Shown here: positions 9,251 to 19,773 of the stretch, one piece after another | Layout of the letters: every line of letters begins with the position of its first letter | Numbering within the stretch: position 1 is the first letter of the stretch | DNA from: Campylobacter concisus | GTDB taxonomy: Bacteria > Campylobacterota > Campylobacteria > Campylobacterales > Campylobacteraceae | DNA: 64,000 bases | NCBI RefSeq assembly: GCF_003049735.1 | Contig: NZ_PIRM01000002.1 | Location: forward strand, 296,821-360,820 | Reading direction: 5' to 3' | Notes under the pieces: model-generated | Databases searched by the model: none | What the model was told of the DNA's origin: nothing | What the model saw: only the letters and a program-made list of their open reading frames with translations | Made by a program: the position numbers and the translations under genes

Positions 9251-9270
9251 CGCCCAAAAAAGGAGCAAAA

Positions 9271-9831
9271 ATGGGTTTAAAGTCAGACTCTTGGATAAGA
9301 AAAATGTCGGTTGAGAAAAATATGATCGTGCCATTTGCCGAGGAGCAAGTGGGTCGTGGCGTCGTTAGTTACGGCGTTTCTAGCTACGGCTACGATATCC
9401 GCGTGGGAGACGAGTTTAAAATTTTTACAAACATCGGTGGAACCGTAGTCGATCCGAAAAATTTCGACGAAAAAAACGTGGTCGATTTTAAGGGCGACGT
9501 CTGCATCGTACCGCCAAATTCTTTTGCTCTAGCGCGCACTATCGAGTACTTTAACATGCCTGATAACGTGCTAGCGATCTGCCTTGGCAAAAGCACCTAC
9601 GCAAGGTGCGGCATCATCGTAAACGTCACACCTTTTGAGCCTGGATTTAAGGGGCACATCACGATAGAAATTTCAAACACGACGCCACTTCCTGCAAAAA
9701 TTTATGCGAACGAAGGCATCGCGCAGGTGCTATTTATCGAGGGTGATGAGCCTTGCGAAGTGACGTATGCTGACAAAAACGGCAAATACCAAGCTCAAGA
9801 AGGCATCACACTGCCAAGAATTTTGAAGTAA
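9271..9831 (+). CDS. dcd: dCTP deaminase
   Basis: Dcd converts dCTP to dUTP and ammonia, feeding dTMP synthesis. The length of 186 residues is typical of the trimeric enzyme. Visible signatures are [14 protein letters not shown] near the N-terminus, [22 protein letters not shown] with the catalytic region, and [19 protein letters not shown] perfect TATAAT and AGGAG site precede the ATG. It is followed 5 bases later by the formyltransferase gene, which has much lower GC, so co-transcription is possible though the functions seem unrelated. Confidence 0.97.
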   Translation: MGLKSDSWIRKMSVEKNMIVPFAEEQVGRGVVSYGVSSYGYDIRVGDEFKIFTNIGGTVVDPKNFDEKNVVDFKGDVCIVPPNSFALARTIEYFNMPDNVLAICLGKSTYARCGIIVNVTPFEPGFKGHITIEISNTTPLPAKIYANEGIAQVLFIEGDEPCEVTYADKNGKYQAQEGITLPRILK

Positions 9832-9836
9832 AGACA

Positions 9837-10424
9837 ATGAAAATTTTGTTTCTTAGCGAGGATAAAGAACTAGCTAAATTTTTAGAAGAAGATTCAAATA
9901 CGCTAGTAAAAACAATAGAAAAAATAGATGAAGAATTTGTGCTAAAAAATAAGATAGATTTTATTCTGAGTTATGGCTATAGATATATTTTACCTTATGA
10001 GGTATTAAGACATTTTTCTGGAAGAGCAATTAATTTACATATTTCACTGTTGCCATACAATAGAGGAGCAGACCCTAATTTCTGGTCTTTTGTAGATAAC
10101 ACACCAAAAGGTGTTAGCATCCATTATATGGATACAGGGCTAGATACTGGAAAAGTCATAGCTCAAAAAAAGATAAATTTTGATGCATCGAAGGAGAGTT
10201 TTGCTACCAGTTACAATACTTTACAAGTAGAGATTCGGAAATTATTTAAGTCGTGTTGGCAGGAGATTAAAGCATTAAAGCCAGCTGACAACTCTAGCTG
10301 TCAAGCCATTGTTAACAAGGGCACCTATCATAGGGTGGCAGACAAGGAGAAGTATATGTATCTTTTGAAAGATGGCTGGGATACTAATATCGCATATTTT
10401 CTAAATAGAATAAAAAATATTTAA
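9837..10424 (+). CDS. small formyltransferase-fold protein
   Basis: A 195-residue protein with the formyl_trans_N core only. The signature INLHISLLPYNRGADPNFW holds the catalytic Asn and His, and MDTGLDTGKVIAQ supplies the Asp, the N-H-D triad of N10-formyltetrahydrofolate-dependent transferases. It lacks the C-terminal domain of methionyl-tRNA formyltransferase (about 310 residues), so it is more likely a sugar-amine N-formyltransferase. It sits directly before the pse locus, 180 bases upstream of pseB. A role in N-formylating pseudaminic acid or its precursors is inference. Its AT content is higher than that of dcd upstream. Confidence 0.8.
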   Translation: MKILFLSEDKELAKFLEEDSNTLVKTIEKIDEEFVLKNKIDFILSYGYRYILPYEVLRHFSGRAINLHISLLPYNRGADPNFWSFVDNTPKGVSIHYMDTGLDTGKVIAQKKINFDASKESFATSYNTLQVEIRKLFKSCWQEIKALKPADNSSCQAIVNKGTYHRVADKEKYMYLLKDGWDTNIAYFLNRIKNI

Positions 10425-10518
10425 ATTTAAAATAATTTTTATAAACCCTAAACAATAACGAAATTTTGACGAAATAGAAGCTAGAAAGAGCAAAGCTTTG
10501 ATAAACAAATTTTAAATT

Positions 10519-10536
10519 TGGTACAGCTTTTGCTTA
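10519..10536 (+). promoter_or_regulatory. candidate sigma-54 promoter for pseB operon
   Basis: TTGGTACAGCTTTTGCTT fits the RpoN consensus TGGCAC-N5-TTGCW, with the invariant GG (10520-10521) and GC (10532-10533) exactly ten bases apart. It lies about 70 bases upstream of the pseB ATG. In Campylobacter sigma-54 drives middle flagellar genes. Confidence 0.6.
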
Positions 10537-10586
10537 AAAATTTATAAAAAATAATTCAAATTAGCCATTTATAAATCAAAAAATGA

Positions 10587-12709
<2,123 letters not shown>

Positions 12710-12711
12710 AA

Positions 12712-13392
12712 ATGATCTGCATTATCCCAGCAAGAGGCGGCAGTAAGAGAATACCTGGTAAAAATATCAAAGACTTTTTAGGCAAGCCCTTAATCGCATA
12801 TAGCATCAAGGCTGCGCTAAATTCTAAAGTTTTTAGCGAAGTGATAGTAAGTACTGATGATGAAATGATCGCAAATGTGGCTAGAGAATTTGGAGCTAGC
12901 GTGCCATTTTTTAGAGATGCGAGCCTAAGCGATGACTACGCGACAAGCACTGACGTGATAAAAGACGCGATAAGACGCGTAAAATCTAGCTTTAGTGACG
13001 TCTGCTGCCTTTATGCCACAGCACCGCTTATAACGGCTGAAATTTTAAAAGAGGCCGCAGGAGAGTTTAAAAGGCAGGAATGTAAATTTTTATTTTCAGC
13101 GACTGCGTTTGATTTTCCTATACAAAGGGCGATAAAGCTTGACGAAAACGCTAGAGTTAGTATGTTTTATCCTCAGTTTGAAAAGACACGCTCACAAGAT
13201 CTTGAGCCTGCATTTCATGACGCTGGGGCATTTTATTTTGGCAAAAAAGAGGCTTGGCTGGAGTGCAGTGCTTTGTTTACATCACACTCAAAGGCATATT
13301 TATTGCCAAGAAATTTAGTCTGCGATATTGATACACTAGAGGATTTTGAGTTTGCTAAGAAGCTTTATTTGATAAATAATGGAAAGATTTGA
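12712..13392 (+). CDS. pseF: pseudaminic acid cytidylyltransferase
   Basis: PseF activates pseudaminic acid with CTP to CMP-Pse, the donor used on flagellin. The 226-residue protein has the CMP-sialate synthetase start IPARGGSKRIPGKNIKDFLG, the nucleotide loop, VIVSTDDEMIA and the C-terminal CDIDTLEDFEFA. It is placed between pseC and pseG with almost no spacing. Confidence 0.96.
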   Translation: MICIIPARGGSKRIPGKNIKDFLGKPLIAYSIKAALNSKVFSEVIVSTDDEMIANVAREFGASVPFFRDASLSDDYATSTDVIKDAIRRVKSSFSDVCCLYATAPLITAEILKEAAGEFKRQECKFLFSATAFDFPIQRAIKLDENARVSMFYPQFEKTRSQDLEPAFHDAGAFYFGKKEAWLECSALFTSHSKAYLLPRNLVCDIDTLEDFEFAKKLYLINNGKI

Positions 13393-14265
13393 TTGAAAGA
13401 ATTTAAAGGACTCCCCCTGCTAAAAACGCTCGTGCGTGCTGATAGTAGCAGCAAGATAGGGCATGGGCACATTAGGCGAGACATTTTGCTTGCTAAAAAA
13501 TTTAACGACATCTCATTTGCATCTTTGAGGCTAGATGGTGACATTTTTGATGAGATAAACTACTCTAAATTTAGCTTAACAAGTGGCGAGATAGATGAGC
13601 TTTGCGAGCTTATAAAAGATAATAAATTTGAACTTCTCATCATCGATCACTACGGCTTTAGCTTTGAAGACGAAAGAGCTATAAAAGAAAAAACTGGCAT
13701 TAAAATTTTATCATTTGACGACACTTACGAAAAACATTTTGCAGACTACATATTAAATGTAAATTTGTATGCGCAAAAGGCAAGATATGAGGGGCTGGTA
13801 GAAAAAAGCTGTGAGGTATTTTGCGGAAGCGAGTTTTTGCTAGTTAGAGATGAGTTTTATGAAGAAGCTCAGGTAAAAAGGGAGAAAATTTACGACTATG
13901 CTATCATTCTTGGAGGCACTGATATCTCAGGGCTAAGTGCTAAAATTTCAGAAAAATTGCTTCTTAAAAACCAAAAAACAGCCGTCATAACAACAAGTGG
14001 AAATAAAAACTTAAGCGCCTTAAAAGAGCTATCAAGTAAGAGTGAAAATTTCAGCCTTTTTGTAGATAGTAAAAACGTAGCAAGGCTGATGAATGAAGCC
14101 AAAATGCTCATCATAACAGCAAGCTCGCTTGTAAATGAAGCTTATGTTTTGGGAGCCAAATTTAAAGCCATTTGCGTAGCGGATAATCAAAAAGAGATCT
14201 TTGCCTGGCTAAAAGAAAACGGATATGAAGCTTACTGGGGAGATGAAATTTGCTTAAGCTTATAA
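13393..14265 (+). CDS. pseG: UDP-2,4-diacetamido-trideoxy-altropyranose hydrolase
   Basis: PseG removes UDP from the fourth intermediate. The 290 residues follow the GT-B-like PseG layout: ADSSSKIGHGHIRRD with the catalytic His of the G-x-GH motif near the N-terminus, LIIDHYGFSFEDE, and the C-terminal LIITASSLVNEAYVLGA. The reading frame starts with TTG directly after the pseF stop; about 15 residues precede the normal first strand. It overlaps the pseH start by about 16 bases. Confidence 0.93.
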   Translation: MKEFKGLPLLKTLVRADSSSKIGHGHIRRDILLAKKFNDISFASLRLDGDIFDEINYSKFSLTSGEIDELCELIKDNKFELLIIDHYGFSFEDERAIKEKTGIKILSFDDTYEKHFADYILNVNLYAQKARYEGLVEKSCEVFCGSEFLLVRDEFYEEAQVKREKIYDYAIILGGTDISGLSAKISEKLLLKNQKTAVITTSGNKNLSALKELSSKSENFSLFVDSKNVARLMNEAKMLIITASSLVNEAYVLGAKFKAICVADNQKEIFAWLKENGYEAYWGDEICLSL

Positions 14266-14709
14266 ATTTTATCTCGCTTAATGACGAGCAAAAGCTGATG
14301 GTCTTAAAGTGGCGAAATGACGAATGTATAGCTAAATTTATGAAAAATAAAAGCGTTGGCAAAGAGGAGCATTTTGCTTTTTTAGAGAGATTAAAGAGCA
14401 TTCAAGATAAGATTTATTTTTTAGTAAAAGACGAGAGTGAATTTATCGGAGTGATAAGCTTTGTTAATATCACAAAAGAAAGTTGCGAATTTGGCGTTTA
14501 TAAAAACCCGGAGCTAAAAGGAGTGGGCAAAAAACTGCTTGATCTCATAAAAGAGTATGCATTTTTTACATTAAAGGTTGGCTCGCTAAAGGCAAAAGCT
14601 TATAATAACAACAAAAAAAGCGCTCGCGCTTTATAAAAATTTTGGCTTTAAGATCTATGCAAAAGATGGTGAGTTTAGCTATCTTGAGCTTAAAAATAAA
14701 ACGGACTAA
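14250..14709 (+). pseudogene. pseH: PseH N-acetyltransferase, split by an A7 frameshift
   Basis: PseH acetylates the 4-amino group of the PseC product. The frame from the TTG at 14250 gives the GNAT N-terminus (LKLINFISLNDEQKLMVLKWRN) and stops at 14636 after 128 residues. After the run of seven A at 14613-14619, deletion of one A would continue as KKALALYKNFGFKIYAKDG and end at 14709, giving the normal length of about 152 and the classic GNAT ending. So one base in the A7 run breaks the gene. It may be phase variation, slippage that still yields protein, or a sequencing error. Neighbours pseG and pseI are intact. Confidence 0.85.
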
Positions 14710-14712
14710 CGG

Positions 14713-15744
14713 ATGAAAATAGGAAATTTTGATACAGACAAAAAGGTCTTTATAATAGCAGAGCTCTCCGCTAATCACAGCGGCAGCCTAAAAACGGCAG
14801 TAGATACGATAAAGGCAGCCAAGCGCGCTGGAGCTGACGCGATAAAGCTTCAGACATATACACCTGATAGTTTGACTCTAAATTCACACCTGGACGACTT
14901 TGTCATTAAGGGCGGACTTTGGGATGGGAGAAATTTATACGAGCTTTATCAAGAGGCGCTAACGCCAAAAGAGTGGCACGTTGAGCTTTTTAAAGTAGCA
15001 GAAGAAGAAGGGCTTATCTGCTTTTCAAGCCCATTTTGCAAGGACGACGCCAACTTCTTAGAGCAGTTTAACCCGCCAGCTTACAAGATCGCAAGTTTTG
15101 AGGTAACGGACTATGATTTTGTAGAGTTTATAGCCAAAAAGGGTAGGCCCATCATCATCTCAACTGGCATAGCCTATGAAGAAGAGATAAGAGATGTGGT
15201 GCAAATTTGTAAAAATGCAGGCAATAGTGACATCGCTCTTTTAAAATGCACTTCAAGTTACCCAGCGCCGCTAAATAGCATGAATTTGCAAACTATAGCT
15301 GATATGAAAGAGAAATTTGGCGTAGAGGTCGGCTTTTCAGATCATACTTTAGGTGTGACAGCCCCAGTTGTTGCGGTTAGCCTGGGTGCTAGGATAATTG
15401 AAAAGCATTTTATACTTGATAAAAGCGTAAAAAGCGTTGATAGCGCATTTAGTCTTGATGAGAGCGAATTTACCCTTATGACAAAATGTGTTAGGGAGGC
15501 TGAGGAGCTTTTGGGCAAAGTAAGCTACGAGCTAGATGAAAAAGTGGTTTTAAACAGGAGATTTTCACGCTCACTTTATGCAAGCGCAGATATAAAAAAG
15601 GGTGAAATTTTTAGTGAGAAAAATGTAAGGAGCGTGCGCCCAGGGTATGGCCTGCACCCTAAATTTCTAAAAGAGCTAATCGGTAAAAAAGCAAAAAGAG
15701 ATATAAAATTTAGCGAGAGATTAACAAAGGAGGATTTGATATGA
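14713..15744 (+). CDS. pseI: pseudaminic acid synthase
   Basis: PseI condenses the PseG product with phosphoenolpyruvate to give pseudaminic acid. The 343 residues contain the NeuB barrel (AELSANHSGSLKTAVDTIKAA, DAIKLQTYTPDSL, VGFSDHT, EKHFILD) and a C-terminal antifreeze-like SAF domain (about residues 285-340, RSLYASADIKKGE). Its ATG follows the restored pseH stop by 3 bases, and it overlaps maf by 4. Confidence 0.97.
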   Translation: MKIGNFDTDKKVFIIAELSANHSGSLKTAVDTIKAAKRAGADAIKLQTYTPDSLTLNSHLDDFVIKGGLWDGRNLYELYQEALTPKEWHVELFKVAEEEGLICFSSPFCKDDANFLEQFNPPAYKIASFEVTDYDFVEFIAKKGRPIIISTGIAYEEEIRDVVQICKNAGNSDIALLKCTSSYPAPLNSMNLQTIADMKEKFGVEVGFSDHTLGVTAPVVAVSLGARIIEKHFILDKSVKSVDSAFSLDESEFTLMTKCVREAEELLGKVSYELDEKVVLNRRFSRSLYASADIKKGEIFSEKNVRSVRPGYGLHPKFLKELIGKKAKRDIKFSERLTKEDLI

Positions 15745-17762
15745 ATAACAAAAACGATAAGGCATCTAATAAAAAAGCGAAACCATCTAAAGATAATGTA
15801 TCAAATATCCAAAATCCTATCTTTCAAAAAAATCTTCAAGCACTATTTCAGCAAGATGAAATTCTAGCAGCAAGGCTTTGGTCTATTGCTGGAAATGAAG
15901 ACTATGAAATTTTTATAGGAAAAGATCCAATTGATATAAATTTAATAAACAAGCATACTTTTAAATATATCTATGAAAATCCTGGAGTAGACATTTTAAA
16001 GCTGCTTGAAGATATAGAAAGTAACTATAAACGTTATCCGATACTATTTTTTTATGGACTAGGCAATGGCGTGCTCTATAAAGCACTAGCAAAAAATGAA
16101 ACACACCAAAAAATCGTAGTCATAGAGCCAGAGATCGAGATCATATATCTTGTTTTAAATGTTATTGATCTATCAAACGAACTAGAAAGTGGACAGATAA
16201 TACTTTTTTATTCAAAATTTGCCACCTATACACATTTTTATTATCTGGTTACAGAAGCGAAACTAAACTCATATGCAAAAACCTATGATAATCTTATGAT
16301 TCATATGCCTTTTTATGATCAGTTTGAAGAGGACTACATAAGAATAAACAAAGAGATTACAAGAGCATTTTCTCAAATAGTAGTTGCTCACGGCAATAGC
16401 ATAGACGATCTTTTATTAGGCACAAGACAAAATTGTGAAAATTTAGTGCCCATGATTAGCAATTATTGCTACACAAGTCTTGTTAAAAAAAGATATGGTC
16501 TTATGGATACAGCTATAATTGTATCTACCGGTCCAAGCCTAGATAAACAGCTTAATACACTTAAAAAATTTGCTCCATATGTTAGCATTATAAGCGTTGA
16601 TGCCTCTTATCCAATCCTTGCAAGGCATGATATCAAGCCTGATTATGTGATGTCGATTGAAAGAATAGAACCAACTTCTAGTTTTTTTGAAAAAAAATAT
16701 CCAAATATTGATGACAATATACACTTTATTGTTGCCTCAGTTACACACAAGCAAACTATTAAAAATATCTTGCCAAGAAAACTAGTACTAACTATGAGGC
16801 CTCAACAAGAGGAGTATATGTTTGGCCTAAAAAGATATGGATACTTGGGCGTGGGACATAGTTGTGCAAACATGGCCTACCAACTAGCCTATGTCTTAGG
16901 ACATAAAAATATCGTTTTTATAGGACAGGATCTAGCGTTTGGTAAAGATGGGGCGAGCCATGCGAAAGGTCATGCTTTTGCGCAAGCGGATGAAAATTTA
17001 TATGTTAAAGCTTATGGCGGAGAGGGGGAGGTTAAAACAACATATGTTTGGACTCTATTTAAAAACCAGTTTGAAAATGACATCGCCCAATCAAGCCTAG
17101 AGAATATAAAATCATATAACTGTACCGAAGGTGGTGCTAGAATAGAAGGCACTATAGAAAAGCCATTTTTAGAAGTAATGCATGAGCTTTGCAAAGGCAA
17201 AGAGATTAAAAAACTGCCTAATATCAAAAAAGATAGCGAAACAACGGTAAATAAAAATCTTTTAAAAGCTTATAAAGTAATACTGGCAAAAATAAAGGCT
17301 CAAAGTGAAGTCAAACAACAAATAGAAAAAGTCTTTTTAGAAGTAGTGCCTAGTATAGATAAATTGCTTGAGCTCAATAAAGAAAATAAAATAGAAAAAA
17401 AGCACTTTGATGAGCTTCTTAAAATAACAAAAAAGATAGATAAACTAAAAGATGTAATCGCAAAACGTAATTATCAAAAATATGTAGATAATATATTGCA
17501 AATTTCAGTCTATTATCAAGAACTTGAGCTTGCAAAAATTTCTGTAGCACCAAGTGACACAACCATCCAAAAAACCAACAAGCTTCTTATGTGGGTAAAT
17601 ATGCACAAGTACTGGATGTTCTCCGCAGCTGGCGGACTAAATGCCGACATCGAAGTTACTAAAAAAGCTTCAAAAGCACTTGTTGCTGAGCTAAAAAAGA
17701 GAAAACTAATAACTAAAAACGAGATAGGAAAAGCGAAAGAAAATTTTATACTGAGTATATAA
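15741..17762 (+). CDS. Maf family flagellin glycosyltransferase (DUF115/MptE-like)
   Basis: A 673-residue protein of the motility accessory factor family. The central domain has AIIVSTGPSLDKQL, ISVDASYPILARHDIKPDYV and GHSCANMAYQLAYVLGHKNIVFIGQDLAF, the MptE-like (DUF115) core with a sialyltransferase-like fold. Maf proteins are needed to attach pseudaminic or legionaminic acid to flagellin. The C-terminal 200 residues are helical and lysine-rich. It overlaps pseI by 4 bases, ends the pse operon with a T-run hairpin at 17771-17806, and faces flaA, the likely acceptor. Only one maf copy is in the window. Confidence 0.92.
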   Translation: MNNKNDKASNKKAKPSKDNVSNIQNPIFQKNLQALFQQDEILAARLWSIAGNEDYEIFIGKDPIDINLINKHTFKYIYENPGVDILKLLEDIESNYKRYPILFFYGLGNGVLYKALAKNETHQKIVVIEPEIEIIYLVLNVIDLSNELESGQIILFYSKFATYTHFYYLVTEAKLNSYAKTYDNLMIHMPFYDQFEEDYIRINKEITRAFSQIVVAHGNSIDDLLLGTRQNCENLVPMISNYCYTSLVKKRYGLMDTAIIVSTGPSLDKQLNTLKKFAPYVSIISVDASYPILARHDIKPDYVMSIERIEPTSSFFEKKYPNIDDNIHFIVASVTHKQTIKNILPRKLVLTMRPQQEEYMFGLKRYGYLGVGHSCANMAYQLAYVLGHKNIVFIGQDLAFGKDGASHAKGHAFAQADENLYVKAYGGEGEVKTTYVWTLFKNQFENDIAQSSLENIKSYNCTEGGARIEGTIEKPFLEVMHELCKGKEIKKLPNIKKDSETTVNKNLLKAYKVILAKIKAQSEVKQQIEKVFLEVVPSIDKLLELNKENKIEKKHFDELLKITKKIDKLKDVIAKRNYQKYVDNILQISVYYQELELAKISVAPSDTTIQKTNKLLMWVNMHKYWMFSAAGGLNADIEVTKKASKALVAELKKRKLITKNEIGKAKENFILSI

Positions 17763-17770
17763 GCTAATTT

Positions 17771-17806
17771 GTAAGTAGAATTATTTTACTTACAGTCTTT
17801 TTATTT
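17771..17806 (+). terminator. terminator of the pse-maf operon
   Basis: A 7-base perfect stem, GTAAGTA / TACTTAC, nine-base loop, followed by AGTCTTTTTATTT. It starts nine bases after the maf stop. Confidence 0.7.
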
Positions 17807-18004
17807 GGCTTACTAGTTTTAGTAAGCCTCTGTCACAATTATAAATTTATAACACAACCCATTATAAACCACTAGAGCAAAGATAAAATAGATACATTAC
17901 TATTTATTTTAGTAGATAAAGCCCCAAAGTTAAACTCTGGGGCGTGGGTTTGCGTATTGTAAAAGCATTAACACTCTTAAGGCTTTGTTACTACTACAAA
18001 GCCT
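17807..18004. other. gene-free maf-flaA interval with several hairpins
   Basis: Between the convergent maf and flaA genes. Besides the terminators listed separately it holds two perfect 8-base inverted repeats: GGCTTACT/AGTAAGCC at 17807-17828 and AGGCTTTG/CAAAGCCT at 17980-18004. Neither is followed by a strong T-run. No open frame is supported. Confidence 0.6.
17911..17943 (-). terminator. flaA terminator candidate
   Basis: Read on the minus strand: GCCCCAGAG, short loop, CTTTGGGGC, followed by TTTATCT. The GC-rich stem followed by T's fits a rho-independent terminator about 130 bases after the flaA stop. Confidence 0.6.
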
Positions 18005-18024
18005 CTATCTAAAACCTTGATGAA

Positions 18025-18051
18025 ACTATTGTAGTAGCTTCATTACGTTTT
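18025..18051 (-). repeat. duplicate of the flaA 3' end
   Basis: These 27 bases repeat 18075-18101 (the last codons and stop of flaA) with one difference, exactly 50 bases apart. The copy still reads NVMKLLQ and stop, with a synonymous Leu codon (CTA for CTT). It may be the scar of a lost second flagellin gene. Confidence 0.7.
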
Positions 18052-18075
18052 CGAGGAAACTTCACTCAGCTCCTA

Positions 18076-19581
18076 CTATTGTAGAAGCTTCATTACGTTT
18101 TGTTGTACGCTGTTTGCTTGACTCATAGCATAAGCACCTGATTGAGCTAGGATGTTATGTTTTGAGAAGTTAGCAGACTCACTAGCAAAATCAACGTCTC
18201 TGATTTGAGATTCTGCTGATTTTACGTTAACTTGAGTTACAGTGATGTTATTAACTGTAGCTTGAAGTTGGTTTTGAACTGAACCAAGGTCTGAACGAAC
18301 TTGATCAAGTGTTTTTTGAGCAGACTCAGCGATACTCATAACAGCCATTGCACCGCGAAGTGTCATAACACCAGCAGATTGAGCTACTGATAAAGCTCCA
18401 CTCATTCTTTGGAAGCCCATAGCAGTTGCTAGGGTTTTATCTATTTGGCCTCTTATATCTCTTAATGATACTGATTGTTGAGCACCACCATTAGCAGAGA
18501 ATGCTACTGATAGTTTAGTGCCACCACCACCATTTAGTTTAATATCTCTACCATCAAGACGAACTAGATTTAGTCTACCTACGAATCCAGTTAAAGATGT
18601 ACCTTTAGCAGGTGCACCTTTACCGCCAAGACCTTTTGAGATATCTTTACCAGTTGCAACTATAGCACGACCATCACGGCTTGTTAGTACCATTTTGCCT
18701 GTTTCAGCATCAACAGAAGCTTCAACACCAGTTTGATCTTTTACAGAGTTGATAGCATTTACAAGTGCACCGTTTGCATCATTTGCTTTAACTTCTAGGT
18801 CACCTATTTTAACGCCGTTGATTGTTAAAGATTTGATTTCGCCACCGGCAATAGCAGCACTTGCTTTCCAAGTAACATCAGCTGTAGCTCTAACACCAGT
18901 TTTATCAGCAACTTTGTTGATATTCTCAGCTAGAGCACCAAGACCTTTACCGATACCTGTTGATATAGTAGCAGATGTAACGCCTACATCGTTTACACCA
19001 TCAACGTTTAAGAATTTAAGATTTACTACATCCATCTTGGTAAGTAATTTTGAACTCTCGAAACGTGTAAGACCGATCTTATCAGACGTAGTCGCACCAA
19101 TACTTGCTTTAACAGTTTGGTTTGAGTAAGCACCTATTTGGAATTCTTTATTAGAGAATGTTCCGTTTAGTAGTTGCTGACCGTTAAATGAAGTAGTGTT
19201 ACCGATATTGTCAAGCTCTTCCATTAGACGAACGATATCAGCTTGCAATGCTTGGCGTGATTGAGTTGTTTGGCCGTCTTGAGCTGATTGAGTAGCTTTT
19301 GTCTTGATAGTATCAAGAATTTTTAGCTGCTCGTCCATAGCTTTATCGGCAACTTGAATGATACCAATAGCATCATTACCGTTTGCAATAGCTTGACCTA
19401 AAGCTGAAGCTTGACTTCTTAAGCTATCTGCAATAGATAGACCTGAAGCATCGTCTGCAGCTGTTTGAATCCTAAGACCTGAGCTAAGTTTGTTAAGTGA
19501 CTTAGATAGGTCAGTGTTGTTGCTAACTGCGTTAGCGTGTGTGTTAAGTGCGTTTACGTTTGTGTTAATACGAAAACTCAT
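18076..19581 (-). CDS. flaA: flagellin A
   Basis: The flagellar filament subunit, 501 residues. The N-terminal D0/D1 region [19 protein letters not shown] and the C-terminal helix ending [11 protein letters not shown] are highly conserved; the centre (about residues 180-400) is the variable, surface-exposed and probably glycosylated part, rich in Ser, Thr, Gly and Ala. The start is the ATG at 19581, with AAGGATTTACA before it; the upstream 14 codons are spurious. A sigma-28-like promoter lies upstream. Only one intact flagellin gene is present here, while many Campylobacter carry tandem flaA-flaB; a repeated 3' end lies just downstream. Confidence 0.97.
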   Translation of the reverse strand: MSFRINTNVNALNTHANAVSNNTDLSKSLNKLSSGLRIQTAADDASGLSIADSLRSQASALGQAIANGNDAIGIIQVADKAMDEQLKILDTIKTKATQSAQDGQTTQSRQALQADIVRLMEELDNIGNTTSFNGQQLLNGTFSNKEFQIGAYSNQTVKASIGATTSDKIGLTRFESSKLLTKMDVVNLKFLNVDGVNDVGVTSATISTGIGKGLGALAENINKVADKTGVRATADVTWKASAAIAGGEIKSLTINGVKIGDLEVKANDANGALVNAINSVKDQTGVEASVDAETGKMVLTSRDGRAIVATGKDISKGLGGKGAPAKGTSLTGFVGRLNLVRLDGRDIKLNGGGGTKLSVAFSANGGAQQSVSLRDIRGQIDKTLATAMGFQRMSGALSVAQSAGVMTLRGAMAVMSIAESAQKTLDQVRSDLGSVQNQLQATVNNITVTQVNVKSAESQIRDVDFASESANFSKHNILAQSGAYAMSQANSVQQNVMKLLQ

Positions 19582-19630
19582 TGTAAATCCTTTTAATTTT
19601 TTAGTTACGACTTCTTGTCGCACAAAAACT

Positions 19631-19658
19631 ATATCGTGAAATTTTCTAAAAACTTTAT
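19631..19658 (-). promoter_or_regulatory. sigma-28-like promoter of flaA
   Basis: On the minus strand TATAAAG, a 16-base spacer, then CGATAT, matching the FliA pattern TAAA-Nx-CGATWT known from Campylobacter flaA. It ends about 50 bases upstream of the ATG. Confidence 0.65.
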
Positions 19659-19737
19659 AGGCATGAATGAAAAAATTTTTAAAATAATAAAGACGGATTT
19701 GATTTTTACACCTTGATACTTTAAAAATTATTTTTGC

Positions 19738-19743
19738 TACAAT
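19738..19743 (+). promoter_or_regulatory. -10 box for topA
   Basis: TACAAT 30 bases upstream of the topA ATG, followed by AAAGG as ribosome binding site. No -35 seen. Confidence 0.5.
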
Positions 19744-19773
19744 TACGCCAAAAAAATTAAAGGCTATATATAA

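Noticed and set aside
18518..19129. Plus-strand frames opposite flaA
   Set aside because: Pro/Ser/Thr-rich antisense shadows of the flagellin variable region.
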